From contig NC_073745.1 in the NCBI RefSeq assembly GCF_029784135.1, positions 50,212,285-50,276,284 of the forward strand: a stretch of DNA of 64,000 bases, read 5' to 3'. A program made the translations under genes and the position numbers. The notes under the pieces are model-generated. The model had not been told where the DNA came from and did not search any database. It saw nothing but the letters and a program-made list of their open reading frames with translations. Numbering within the stretch: position 1 is the first letter of the stretch; each line of letters opens with the position of its first letter. Below, piece by piece: positions 44,688-56,879 of the stretch. Source of the stretch: Toxorhynchites rutilus septentrionalis. Lineage: Eukaryota; Arthropoda; Insecta; Diptera; Culicidae.

Positions 44688-47600
44688 GAGTTGTTCCTGC
44701 TTTTGGAGCCGTCAATCTTCAAAGGTTCTTCACTTACGAGTAAGTCTATCGGCCGTCCACTCCATCCTTCGCTTTATTTACGGAGAATGTCACGGATCAA
44801 AGGTCATCGATGAATACATTGGGACCGAACGAATTTATAAAGGGAAACATTTGAAAAGATTTTGTCTCACGGCAACACGAGCTCATCGAGCCGAAGGATA
44901 ATCGCTACTGCAAACTGATTTTGGATAGAAACACGGTAGGCGCGATGTTCCAGCATCTCAAGAAATATTCAGTCTTCACATGATTAGGTTCACTGTTTTT
45001 ACACTCCCATATTTTGCTCCCGACTGTCATTGGATGGTTTTTTGTTCGATTGAAACACACGATGCAACGCACCGACATCTGTCAAGAATGTACGAGCAAA
45101 TCCACTAACCAACCCATCGTCGTCCTTTGATCCATAAGGGTAGCAACCATTCACTTGCCATCGTATGCAGTTTCAGTTCAATGTCGATATCGTTTCAACA
45201 AAGAAGATCCTCTTTCTTCTCCACCGCTTTCCACCCAACAGCGCGAGGATTGTGACCAAGCTTTTGAAGTGGCTCTCGCAGCCGCCCTACCGTATGTTAT
45301 AGTATGTGTGGTTTATCAATTTATTCACCCCAGCAGCTTCCAAATTCGATTGTGTAATGTTTTCGTGAGCGCAAACAAAAAAAATCACGAAGGGGAAAAT
45401 CAAATCACCCCGTGGCGCGCTATTCGAATTCATCAATATTATCAACTGCATCCGAGTGGGAGGTAGCTAGCAGGGGAAGGAAACCCGCCGGTTGTTGATT
45501 ACCGAAATCACTTACACACAGGAGTACACACACGCGGACCGAGAGATGAATCTCGCTGTTCTTCCGTTTCCCCCATGCCAGCGACGGAATCGAAAGTGGT
45601 GGATTGGCGTGACATATCTCCAGGATCTTTTCCGGTTAGTCTACCGGTGGGAGGGAGAGTCAGGTGATATTGATGTGGAGTGGGTTAGCTTCCTGATTAG
45701 TTAGCGCAAATGGTTCCCCTTGAGGGAGACAAAAAAGGATACTTGAAAATTTGCGCGACAGGATTATTAAATGCTCATTAGAGAGCAAGTGATGGCATTT
45801 ACTGTCGCTGTTCCGCTTGAGGGCACAAGATTCACCACGGAGAACAGTGGAGCACAAGAAAAAAACTGAGCTAGGACCAGGGAGTGTTGGCACAGCTGTG
45901 CGATACGCTTCTGATTGACAGACTTTGCGGATATAGCATACAAATTACTAATTAACTATGCTCGATTAAGCTATAGGTAATAGTTTTTAGTGTAGTTAAG
46001 GGTTATGAATGGTTCAATTATAAGTTGAAGAAGAGTGAGTATCGGACGGGCGGGCTGGTTGGTCAATAGCATATCGATGGAATGCAAATCATTTTGAAGC
46101 TACAACTTTCAGATATTAGAATATTTTACGTACATATTTTTATCTTGATGTGGTAGGTGTAGTGGGCAACAATATCGGGGAGAAAAGAAAAATCGATTTT
46201 TTTTTTTTTAAAGAATATTCTAGACTAACCCAATTTTTTGCCAACCAACTCAGCAACAAATTCAATTAACCTTATCAATAAGCTTTTATTTTGTTCCAAT
46301 AACGTTCCTGTCGGACCTTCCCACACAGAGATATTACAGTTTGAATGAAACATTACCCCTTCGTCTTTCATGATGAACAATTAAATAAACAACTATCGCA
46401 CCACAAGTCGGAAGGCAGTTTTGAAAACTCCAATAACTCCAATAAAACTCCAATATACAAGGATAATTTACTACTTTGACGAAAAAAAATATTTAAAATT
46501 TTTACATCGGTTTCAAAAACGTGCCAAAACAGGATTTTTATAGTGCTTTACAAAATTTACCGTAATTCCGCAAATATCGCAGTAAGCTCTAATGTTTATA
46601 GGAAAATTTTTAGCCTCGTATATTCCCTAAACATCTGTGAATGTTTCATATTGATACGTTCAGCCGTTTTTTCTAGCCTATTTTTCAAAGTTTGGAGTAT
46701 ATTAGAGGAGCATTTATTCGCAAATCGTATCAGAAGTACAAAATCCTACGCGACTCTCAGAATGAACGATTCGTAACTTTCGTCGTTATGAGTTTGTGTG
46801 AGTTTGTCCAATCTAAAAATTCTTTTGGATATAGAAATAATTATGAGGATAGTAGTAAGTATGTAGTTCTATCATATAAAATAAATAATAATGGTCGTGT
46901 TCGTCAAATGTTCTGTTGATGTTTTATTTTATTCCCATAAATTAGATCCGTCTTACTGAATAAAATACAGAAATTATACTGCAATAACTATAGCATAGTT
47001 TATGTCAGTATCTGTCGATACAGAAAAACTATTAGAGAATTTGCGGTTTGCTACAGAGAATTTTTGAATAGAGGCTCTGAAGTGGCTTCTCCAATATTAT
47101 TCGATCTGCATCCAATCGAAAACATTGGAGTTATTTTCGATTAATCTCGCGATTATTTAAGTACAAATGCAACCATTTCGACGTTTTCGAGTTGTTTGGG
47201 ATTTTTATAAACATAGCTAGTGATAGCATATCATCCAGTCTTCTAGCTATAAAAAATAAGAATAAACGGTAAACGTTCGTTATTACAATTTCTTTAATCA
47301 ATCATGTATGTTTGTTTCGCTTTTACATTGTATTGAATTGAAGCGCCCCCAATCCTGAAACATTCCGTGAAGGTGCATGGAGGATACATTTCTTAATTTA
47401 TTTATATTTTCTCAAGCGCGAGCTAATTTCAAGCCCGCGAGTACATCCACCTCGTCGAAATATCTCATATTACAGTTTTATTCCAGGGGTTAGACATCAA
47501 TTAAATATAGGCTACCCAAAATCAAAATCAATATGGCGTCATTTATTTACCAACATATCATTTGTTAGGATTTAAATCACGGAGATAGTAAAAATAAAGA

Positions 47601-47814
47601 AAAATGCGCTGCTTTATTTCTAACTGCATGAGCGATTTTCATATTTCGGTTTCACATGGAGGTGTTCACATTTAACATGGAGTTTAAAGTTAGCCACTAT
47701 TCGACTATATAACCAGACCGAGTTGTAAACAACAGTAACTGACAGAACCAAAATCTCAGTGAACCGCAGCAATATTGAGTACACTGGCAATATGAGAGAT
47801 TTGACGTTTTAGTC
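44688..47814. other. no gene recognised; partly single-copy
   Basis: 44700-46030 has more balanced composition and no transposon motif, and may be host sequence. 46030-47814 is AT-rich. Short frames have no recognisable domain. Confidence 0.35.
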
Positions 47815-47817
47815 ATA

Positions 47818-47942
47818 GGGGCTATCCACATACCACGTGGACAACTTCAGGGTGGGGGGGGGGTTATTCTATGGGGTAATAAAATGTCCACGCTTGTCCT
47901 CGGAGAGGTGGGACGGGGTGTAGACTGAGTTCACGTGGATAG
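47818..47942 (+). mobile_element. small MITE with GTCCACGTGG ends, copy 1
   Basis: It begins GGGGCTATCCACATACCACG after ATA, contains a G-rich run and AAAATGTCCACGCTTGTCC, and ends in decayed TTCACGTGGATAGG. It aligns directly with 53304-53416. Non-coding. Confidence 0.6.
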
Positions 47943-47975
47943 GAAGAATAATTTCTTAACCCTTTCACGACCACG

Positions 47976-47991
47976 GGGACGCCGATGTCCC
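47976..47991. repeat. piggyBac subterminal hairpin 1
   Basis: GGGACGCCGATGTCCC, the form GGGAC-N6-GTCCC, lies within the left end of the piggyBac element. Confidence 0.85.
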
Positions 47992-48315
47992 AAGCAAAAA
48001 TCATGAATTAATTCAATATTTACGTAACCATTGTAAATTACTTTTTTATTTTAATATTTCGGAATGTACCTTTTTATTATTTTTTACTGGCAATACATAA
48101 TATCTAACACCGTTTATTGTCTATGGTCACCGGAACGTCAGAGTTCTTTTGGCGCGAATGATCAGCTGTTTGGAATAAATAATTGATATTGTAGCAGTGC
48201 TTTTCAAGTTTTTACAGTGTCAAATTATCGTTACCTGGTAAGTAAATTGTTATTCTAAATATTCAGTAGTAATGTATTTGTGTTGTATTCTGTGATAAAT
48301 CGTTATAGAGATTAT

Positions 48316-48331
48316 GGGACACGGATGTCCC
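48316..48331. repeat. piggyBac hairpin 2
   Basis: GGGACACGGATGTCCC lies in the leader, about 100 bp before the probable start codon. Confidence 0.85.
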
Positions 48332-48433
48332 TGTCGGCGTAAAGGAATACTTTTTATACGGAATTTCATAACTTTTTGGCCTGGTGATTTATACCAAAAT
48401 GCTATCATTTTCTTATTCATATTGTTGCAGAAT

Positions 48434-50199
48434 ATGTTTCGTAAGGGACGTGGAGTTTTTGAGCTTCGAGAAAATGAAATTCATCAAATTTTTAAGGGGG
48501 TGACAATAGCGATGAGGAAGATGACTTAGTGCTTGATGAAGAAGACCAAAGACTTCTAACACAGGATGATGACCAAGGGGTATTTGATGTCGAGATTAAA
48601 GGAACGACGACTCTTCAACGGCAAGAATCACCTGAACCTTCAACATCTCGACAGGAAATCGTCACTGAAGCACATTCCAACCTTCAACCGGTTTTCAATT
48701 GGAATCCGAGAACATACCACCCAAATGTTTTTCCTGACGTGGAATATGAATTCGGAAAGGTGAAAATCTGTCAAGAAGTTGAAGCCGATACATTGACTCC
48801 TTTTGACATTTTCCGTTTAGTAACTAATTTCGACATTTTAGTTGAACGTATAGTATCCGAGTCAGTACAATACGCTCACCAAAATGGACGGGAGTTCACT
48901 ATCAAAATCGATGAAATGAAAGCATTTCTTGGTGTGAATCTGGTTATGGGCTATCATATCTTGCCATCATTGAGAGATTACTGGTCTACAGAACCAGACA
49001 TGGCGGTACCATTCATTTCAAATGTTATGCCAAGAACGCGATTCGAAGAAATACGCAGAAATCTACATTTCTGTAACAATGACGATGTAAGAGACATAAA
49101 CAGCCCTAACTATGATCGGGCATACAAAATCCGGCCAGTTATGGATCACTTGAATACTTCATTTCAAAACGCTCTCAATAACACGAAAAAACAATCCATC
49201 GACGAGCATATGATCAAATTCAAGGGTCACAACGTAATGAAGCAATACATAAAAAATAAACCAGTAAGATGGGGTTTCAAATTATGGTGCAGATGTGATG
49301 CAGAAACGGGTTACTTATTTGAATTTGATTTATATACCGGTAAACGAACTTCAGGGACTGAGTATGGATTAGGTGAATCAGTAGTGCTGAAACTTACGAC
49401 AAAGCTGGACGGCTTGGGATGTGAAATTTACATTGACAATTTCTTCAACTCACCTTTGTTGCAGTACAGACTGATTGACCAGAATATCAAGGCATGTGGG
49501 ACTGTTCGAATTAACCGAAAACATCTTCCGAAAACTGCACCAGTGGATAAAAAAATGAAGCGTGGGGACATTTACACCACAAGTTTTCAAGGCATATCGT
49601 ATGTGAAATGGATGGATAATAAAGCGGTACATTTCTTGACCAACTTTCTGTCACCTGTAGAAACTGATACCGTGAAACGGCGACAGGCTGGCTCAGCAGA
49701 TAAAATTGACGTGAGATGTCCTAAAATTGTGTCACACTATAACAAAAATATGGGTGGAGTGGACCTAATGGACCAACTAAAAGTGTGCTATGAAATAGAT
49801 CGGAGATCAAAAATAAAGTATTATCTTCGCCTATTCTTTGATCTGTTAGATATATCGATCAATAATGCACATACCGTCTACACTAAGCTTCATGAACAAA
49901 AAAAAATTGAAGGATCTCTGTTGTCGACCTTGCAATTCAGACAAGTTGTTGCTCGGAGTTTGATAAATGGTTTTACCAACAGACAAAGAGGCCTTCCAAC
50001 TGCAAGAAGTAGTGTAGTACGCAAAGCAGTGAAACGACAATTACCATCGCACCCAATGGAAAAGTCGAATGCCAGAAAGAGGTGCGTACATTGTGCCAAG
50101 TACAAAAAAGAAAACCGCACAAATAATACTTGTATTTTGTGTAAAGTGCACCTTTGCTACACTAACAACATGAATTGTTTCGCCGAGTACCACAAATAA
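48434..50199 (+). CDS. piggyBac transposase (DDD/DDE_Tnp_1_7 type), one-base frameshift near the start
   Basis: Transposase that excises and inserts at TTAA. From the ATG at 48434 one reads MFRKGRGVFELRENEIHQIF. A G5 run near 48496-48500 shifts the frame by one base, and the acidic linker DNSDEEDDLVLDEEDQ continues in the frame that runs open to 50199. In that frame, counted from 48529, the catalytic Asp residues are at 225 (SIDEHMIKF), 303 (YIDNFFNS) and 412 (GGVDLMDQL). The 78-residue spacing between the first two equals that between Asp268 and Asp346 of the Trichoplusia element. The C-terminus is Cys-rich (CVHCAKYKKENRTNNTCILC, then HLCYTNNMNCFAEYH), as expected of the piggyBac zinc-binding tail. 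Total length would be about 588 residues. No other stop or frameshift is seen; the G-run shift may be a real mutation or a sequencing error. Confidence 0.95.
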
Positions 50200-50346
50200 C
50201 TTGCCCTATTATATTTATATTATCTATAAATAAGTAAATAAAAGTATACTGAGTAACAAATGTACATTATTTATAACAAAACACTCTTACCAACAAGTAA
50301 ACCAAAATTTAGATGTTTCAGTAGAAAGTAACCCTTAGCGACCATA

Positions 50347-50362
50347 GGGACATATTTGTCCC
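50347..50362. repeat. piggyBac subterminal hairpin 3
   Basis: GGGACATATTTGTCCC, preceded by CGACCATA. It is in direct orientation relative to the left-end sequence CGACCACGGGGAC. Confidence 0.85.
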
Positions 50363-50498
50363 ATAAATTTCCAAAAAAAATGTAAAAGTTTTTGGAATTT
50401 TTAGTATAAATTATGTTTTTAGGGTGCCTATTAATTCATTACATCTAGGTAAATTGATTTAATAATGTACCGTAACCTTATGGTCCTGAAAGGGTTAA

Positions 50499-53303
50499 AT
50501 ACAATCACCTGTACATTCAAAATTAAATAAAATCGGTTACACATTAAGAATTTCAAAAATCTCCGTATTTATCAATAAACGATTTTAGCAGTCTGAGAAA
50601 TATATTACATATACAAACGTAAATATATTTTTTCTCAAATCATTGAACTTTTTCAGTATTTTAAAAATACCTCGCGTAAACACGCTACCAAACTATTTCC
50701 TATGATTGAACTTTTCTAGTAACGGGGTATGCCCAAACTATAAAAATTAAACAATACCATAATGGTTGAGGTTTCATGATATGAGGAAATGGTTTTTCAT
50801 CAAATATAACTATCTCGAGAACAGTTAGTCTAAGGACAATAATGTATAGTTTTCCATACAGAATTGTGTGTAAAATCAATTTTTCAAAGTATTTTTATTC
50901 GTCAATTACTACGAATCAATATTTACATTTGTATCAGATTGTCCACTCCCCTTTAGTCGTCAAATTTAAAACAAATGAGCCAGTATTCCGATAAAAATAA
51001 ATATGGAATTAGGTAGCTGATTCGGATTATTTCAGGAATTATAGGGGTTAGCATTTGACGAAAAAAAACCTTCTCCACATATGGTCAATTCTCAACTAGG
51101 ACAGAGTTGTTGAACTTTTCTTGAGCCCAATTTTATGCATTGAACAGACTCTAATTTAAAAAGTACGCTACTTAGAATGATTATGCAATTTTTTTTTATT
51201 TATGTAGTTGCAAAACATTTAAATTAATGAACCAAGTGCTTTTCAAAAGTAAAGAAGAAACATGAAATGTTGTGTTTTTATGGATTTTTATTGATTTTAC
51301 AAAAATGCATGATAAACTGGATTGTTATCAATCAAATTGAAGTTCTCCAACTACTCTTCAATTCTTTCCTTGGAACCACAAGAATTTTCTTCTCTATTCC
51401 ATTCCATTCGCCACAAATCTTCCACTAATTTAAATTTTTTATAACAGATTTTTATGCAACATTTTCTCATCTTTCAAATGAAAGCAATTGAAACGTTCTA
51501 CGCAGCGTACTTTTTGAATTTGTGAATTTTTGAATTTTTTTGAAATCGATCTCAAGGAAAGTTCAATAATTGTTTCTTAGATGAGATGTGACCACAATCG
51601 AGGAAGGTTTTTTTCATCAAATGTGATCCTCTATCATCTTGAAATATTGTGGATCAGCTACTTAACAACCTGCATATAACAATATTTTAAAGAGACATAA
51701 ACGTTTTCGATGCATTATTCAATTTATGAGAATGTTTTCTCAATTGTTTGAACATTACATTAAATTTCCATAGAAAGTTGATTGATTTCTCTTGTTTCAA
51801 TCGGGCAGCAGGTTTCAGAGCTATGTTTTTTTTTGGAAAATGAAACTTTTTTTTTAAATGGATAGTATTGAGTAATTAATTAATTTGGCGTTGAATTGCT
51901 CTCTTATAAACTATTCGAATTTCATAAGTAATGTTTTAAAACAGATTTGAGCGAAGGAAAACCAAAACCAGTCTTCAGAAAACAAACGCAGCGCTGTGCT
52001 TGAGTTTAATTTTCAACAACGCGCGCTCAAAGAAAACTCGTATTCTCTCTTGGTGCGAAGAGCACAAAATTCATAAGCACGACAGCGCAAAATGTACCCG
52101 GCGCAGAACTCAGATACTAAATATTTCTTCTCACTTGTGTGATGCGCATCTCATTCTATACACACACACACACATACACATCAAATTCTAGCGCCCGCTT
52201 TGCCTTCGTTCGTTCTAAGCGAAGCATAAAAACAACAGCGCCCCCCCATTTGAACCGTATACGTTTGTGTGAAGAAAAATATCTCAGCAGATTCAAGCGC
52301 GCAGTATAGAAATACGGCGCAAGCACGGCGCAATTTTCAGCGTAAAACTCAGCTTAAAACTGGGCGTCAGTGGACTGTTTTGACCATCGATTTGCTGTGC
52401 GTTCATTATTTCATTGAACATTTCGTATTCAAAATTAAAGGATAATTTTCCATTCGATAGAGAATACCTCTGTAGCAATAGGTTCTACTGAAACTTTCTA
52501 TGAATCAAATGGAAACGAAATGAAATTATTATTGGGAATATATTTTTAAAATCTATACAAACTTTGAAAGCAAACCAAAAACGTTTTAATTTTTTTGCAA
52601 TGTCTTTTGTCTACAACCCATGCAACATACTAAACTAAAATTATGTACGTACGATAACCCTAAACTGGGAATTTTAAGCTTAAAAATGTTATATTTTATA
52701 TCTTCATGTCATTATTGATATCAAAACTACAGCGTTCCGAAATCGTTTAAAAATTTCGACTCTTTACTTCTCAATCCTTTGTTAAGTGCAGTACATATAT
52801 ATTAGTGCATGTTTCCTACTTTATCTTTTCTTTACTTGAAATTCTTTTTTCTGAATAAAAAATAATCTATACATATGGAATTGTTCTGTTTGTTTGTGTG
52901 CGCTTCAGATACTCGGAAAGTTCGGCACTGATTGAGCTCATATTATGACATAATATACAATCCACTTCAAGGATTGTTTTTGATACTGCCAACACCTCAG
53001 GAAATTTTCAGATTTCCAGTTGGAATAAGCACAATTTTGAAATAAAGTTGTGAACGTAAATTAACTTTCTAGGATTGAATATGTTGCCCAAAGATAATTT
53101 TTTGGAATTCTGTGCTTTATATTCGGATTCGTATTGTTCAACTGTATGTATATTGCTCGTTTCTGTGTTGGCAAACCAGATAGCCTTTATATAAGAGTGA
53201 GAGGGTGCAACTAGTAAAATTTGTAACAAAATAAACTTGAATGGAATTAAAATTTGATTTGCGCGCAATTCACTTAATTCCTTAATTATTCTAATAAAAT
53301 AAG
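50499..53303. other. no gene recognised; old repeat traces
   Basis: AT-rich. The stretch 51075-51190 is loosely similar to 29030-29130 and 36290-36380 (ACAGAGTTGTTGAAC, then ACGCTACTTAGA-like blocks). 51950-52340 is richer in CpG and has a short CA run near 52160. No coding similarity. Confidence 0.35.
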
Positions 53304-53416
53304 AAAAAATGTCCACGTGGACAACAGGGGGAGGGGTATGAAAATGTCCACGCATGTCCACGGAAGGTGAAGGGGAGTCTAAAATTTTTCTGTCCACGTG
53401 GTATGTGGACAGCCCC
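53304..53416 (+). mobile_element. small MITE with GTCCACGTGG ends, copy 2
   Basis: Contains TGTCCACGTGGACAACAGGG and AAAATGTCCACGCATGTCC, and ends GTCCACGTGGTATGTGGACA then GCCCC, followed by ATA. The left terminus is truncated. Directly repeated relative to 47818-47942. Confidence 0.6.
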
Positions 53417-53419
53417 ATA

Positions 53420-54340
53420 CCCCTGTTTTATTCGTCAGTCAGTGTCGCTGACCAGTTTTAATTTTTCTACTGACACGAACTCCAGTACCGCGAATATAAA
53501 AAAAAATAAGCTCGGGTTTCTATGTGGCTCGTGGCGGCAGTTCATTATCCGCGCGACGAAAATTCCGCGTAACCAAATTATTGTTTACCATTATGTATAG
53601 CCAATTCGATTGCAATTTGTTAATTTTTTCCCCCTCTCTAAATGCGACTCCAAGCACTTCCCGTAGGAATTTTTATGTAGAGTTAGCTTGTAGGATTTAG
53701 AATGTATAGTGTTAGGTTAATTTGTATTTAGTGAGATTAAAATAAAGAGTCGGAAGTTACACGTTGAGAGGATCGGTCGTGTTTTAGTTGCCCGAAGAAA
53801 AGCCCAAGATCGTTTGGTCCGCTACAGAATATTATTATTTACAACCTGATTAGTTGACAATGATCACAATCTAACTATTAGAATTTCCTTTTACTTAAAA
53901 ATGTTATATTGAGATGAATGTTACATTCGGCTAAACGTTGCATTTGGGTGAACATTAGAACACTCTCTAAAAACACACAAAACATAATGTCAGTTAAGTG
54001 TGACATGAAGATTACGTGATCTCTTTTCAAATTTGCGCTACGAAAAAGGACCTCTGAATTGATGTAACCTCGTTATTCCATTCAGTTACTAACAATACTG
54101 AGTTACATAATAATAACCAAGTTTTTTGTCCATTTATTTGCAGCAATTTTTTTATTGATGTAAGTATGACCTTATATTTGATAAATATTTTTTTAATTCA
54201 CGTTGTATAATGAACATAAACAAATCGATAACAGAACAAACAATAAAAGTCACATGAGGGTTGTGTCCGAGACACGACCACATAGTTGACGTAGAATTGC
54301 GTTAGGCTATCTGTTCCATGCTGATTTTGGATGTTTGTAA
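53420..54340. other. no gene recognised
   Basis: Mixed composition. It has AATAAA at about 53740 and an otherwise unremarkable sequence. Possible solo-LTR features were considered and not accepted. Confidence 0.3.
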
Positions 54341-55895
54341 AGTGCCTCCAAACTAAATCACCCACTCTATGGCAAATATTGTATAGGAAATATACAATAA
54401 AATAAGAAATTTTGACTATTTTTTTGAACCCCTATGAGGTTCAGCATAGGATCTATGATCAAAAACGTACTTTTCAATGTTTTTCATGCCATTCTCAATA
54501 GCTTTGAGATCAAAATTTGAAAAAAAAAAGAGCATCTTACTATGTTGTATTGAGCAATATTATTTGAAAAAAATTTCATCATAAATTTAAGTACTAAAAA
54601 AAGTCATGAAATATTGAAATTTTTTTTGGACGATTCAGAGATTCACTACTATTTTAATTCGTATTTAAATATGTTCCTACTTCTTTTCTGGATATTTGTG
54701 ATTTTTTTATTTTAACAGTGTTGTGCGGTACAAAAAAATATATTTCTAAATTTTGATTTTTTTAGAATTTAGAGACCCATTACAGGATTAGTTTATATAT
54801 AAATTTGTATATTTATTTAAATAGTACGTTCAATACTCGATACATTATGAAAAAATCATGAATATAAAAAACAAGCACGAACACAGCAGTATTGTGTTTC
54901 AAAACTTAATTTAATAATCGCAAAATATCAAATTATTAAAAAATTGTGCCGCAAAACTTAGCGTTACTGGAAAAAAACACATATCAAAAACTGGTACATT
55001 TAAATGAAAATTATATTTTAATTGATCCAAAAATTAAATAAAATCCTAAATTTCGAAATGCCAAAAAATTACCTTAATTTTAAAAATTTTATTTTCTAGA
55101 ATTTTTTTTATAATTTGTTGTGGTACACCATAATAGAAAAAAGGAAAAACTACGTTTTTGACTACAGCTCTTATAGTGAACCATAAAGGGATTCACAAAA
55201 ATTATTTCTAGTTTTTCTAGTTTTATACCTTATACAAAATTTTCCATAGCGTTGGTGATAAAATTTTGAGGCACTTTTCACGAACACATGTATTCATACT
55301 ATTATAGATTTTAGGATAATAACAAAATATCAGAAAAAGAACAAAAGAGATTTTTTTAATTATTGGATTTTTTATGAAAAAAATCACAAATATCAAAAAT
55401 CACGTTCGAACATATTTAAATAGAAATTAAACCAGTACTAAGTCTCGAAATTCTAAAAAAAAGTATCAACATTTTATAAGTATATATTTTTTGGTATCGC
55501 GCAACACTGTTAAAATTCTGAAAAAAAATCACACATATCTAGAAAAGATGTAGAAACACATTCAAATACGAATTAGAGTAGTAGTGAATATCTTAATGTT
55601 TCAAAAAAATTATCAATATTTCAAGATTTTTATTAGTACTTAAATTTTTGATGATTTTTTTTAATAATATTTCTCGGTACACGATATTAAGATGCACTTT
55701 CAGTATTTTTTCAAATGTTTATCTCAAAGCTATCGAGAATGGAATGAAAAACATTGAAAAGTACGTTTTTGACCATAGATCCTATGTTGAACCTCAAAAA
55801 ATTCAATAATATACTCAAAAAAATAGTCAAAATTTCTTGTTTAGTACCCCATACAATATTTGCCATAGAGCGGGTGTTTTGGTTTGGGGGCACTT
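54341..55895. repeat. 1.55-kb AT-rich palindrome (foldback-like)
   Basis: The outer ends AGTGCCTCCAAACTAAATCA and CACCCACTCTATGGCAAATA are matched by inverted sequence at about 55855-55895. Pairing continues inward through ATAGGATCTATG (partner near 55775), AAAACGTACTTTTCAATGTT (partner near 55760) and TTTTAACAGTGTTG (partner near 55505). The arms are roughly 500 bp, with a centre at about 55120. No coding sequence and no convincing TSD. Confidence 0.85.
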
Positions 55896-56030
55896 CTTAC
55901 TTCCATACCCGGCCAGACCCTTTCATAGATCCATCTTCATGATGACTGATTAATAAGCGTTTGAAATTGGACAATTTTCACAATGCGATCGATTTTCGTT
56001 TTTCAATTTGTACCCCCGAAAGACGTAAAT

Positions 56031-56873
56031 ACACCCAGGTTTTTTTACGAGTTTTTTTTTTACGCGGATTTTCGAATTAACGCGTTTTTTTTTACGCGGA
56101 TTTTCCAATTAACGCGGTTTTTTTAACGCGGTCACCGCGTAAAAAAAACTGAGCAATATCAAATCTGTCCCTCATGCTTCCTGAGACCATATGACGGAAC
56201 TTAGTGTTATTGACGGATATTAGTGCCGCACCTATGTGCCAGGTTCGATGCATCTGTAGCGAACACAGATTCAATTTGCCCGCGTTGTTCACCACCACCT
56301 ATGCCAGTTTCGATGGGAACGACCACGTCAAGTCGGAGGACAGATTTTGCAACGCAAATGCCTGACAGAACAGAAAGAATTAGACCAGAAGCAGTTAGAG
56401 TTGGAACAGAGGCAATTAGCGCTGCAGAGAAAGCATTTCCAGGAGAAATACAAGCTGGGTCGCTAGCTGATGAATCTGCAAGTGCAAGAAGAAGTATCTC
56501 GAGATAGCATAAAGCTTGTGCAAGAATGGGTTCGGATTTTCCAATTAACGCGGTTTTTTTCTCGGATTTTCCGATTTTTGCGCGTAAACCTGAGCAACAT
56601 CACTTCTCTCTCTCAGTTCATATCTCTCCCTTTCAAGCTCCCTCAGAGCGTATGCCGCACCCCATCATGATTCTCAAGAGGATTTTTATGTGACCTTTTT
56701 TTCTTTACGGGGAGTTTCCAATTAACGCGGATTTTCCAATTAACACGGTTTTTTTTTCGCGGATTTTCGAATTACCGCGGTATTTTTTTACGCGGATTTT
56801 CCAATTAACGCGGTTTTTTTTACGCGGTTTTTTTACGAGGTACGTATCCCCCGCGTAAAAAAAACCTGGGTGT
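56031..56873. mobile_element. TIR element built from ACGCGG repeats, with a captured coding fragment
   Basis: The ends ACACCCAGGTTTTTTTACG and the inverted CGTAAAAAAAACCTGGGTGT form TIRs of about 20 bp. The interior has clusters of the unit TTACGCGGATTTTCCAATTA followed by ACGCGGTTTTT at 56060-56135, 56525-56580 and 56695-56850. A longer block (CGCGTAAA, then CTGAGCAAYATCA) is present twice. Between the clusters lies a stretch of different character with a coiled-coil reading frame. No transposase and no clear TSD. Confidence 0.8.
56365..56530 (+). pseudogene. captured coiled-coil coding fragment
   Basis: The plus strand reads TEQKELDQKQLELEQRQLAL, then QRKHFQEKYKLGR, a stop, and LMNLQVQEEVSRDSIKLVQE. 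The Glu/Gln/Lys/Leu-rich heptad pattern resembles the coiled coil near the N-terminus of Pao/Bel-type retroelement Gag proteins, but a host coiled-coil gene is possible. It is one frame with one stop and is surrounded by non-coding repeat units. Confidence 0.5.
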
Positions 56874-56879
56874 CATACG

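Larger units (their letters stand above)
47960..50494 (+). mobile_element. piggyBac-type transposon, near intact
   Basis: The ends CCCTTTCACGACCA (left) and TGGTCCTGAAAGGG (right) are inverted copies with two mismatches. They are flanked by TTAA at 47956-47959 and 50495-50498, the invariable piggyBac target site. Length is 2535 bp. The single transposase on the plus strand is long and keeps its catalytic residues. Three copies of a GGGAC-N6-GTCCC hairpin lie in the left end, the leader and the right end. A plausible 5'-UTR intron runs from a strong donor (CTG|GTAAGT at 48239) to an acceptor (TTGTTGCAG| at 48430), just before the ATG. Confidence 0.96.

Noticed and set aside
47818..53416. One 5.6-kb element with GGGGCT...AGCCCC ends flanked by ATA
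   Set aside because: The two ends align directly with each other as two short MITE copies (47818-47942 and 53304-53416), each missing part of one terminus. Nothing between them except the piggyBac element looks like a shared body.
53421..53830. Possible solo LTR (TG start, AATAAA, CA end)
   Set aside because: No matching TSD, no second LTR, no primer-binding site and no retroelement coding nearby. The TG...CA ends alone occur often by chance.
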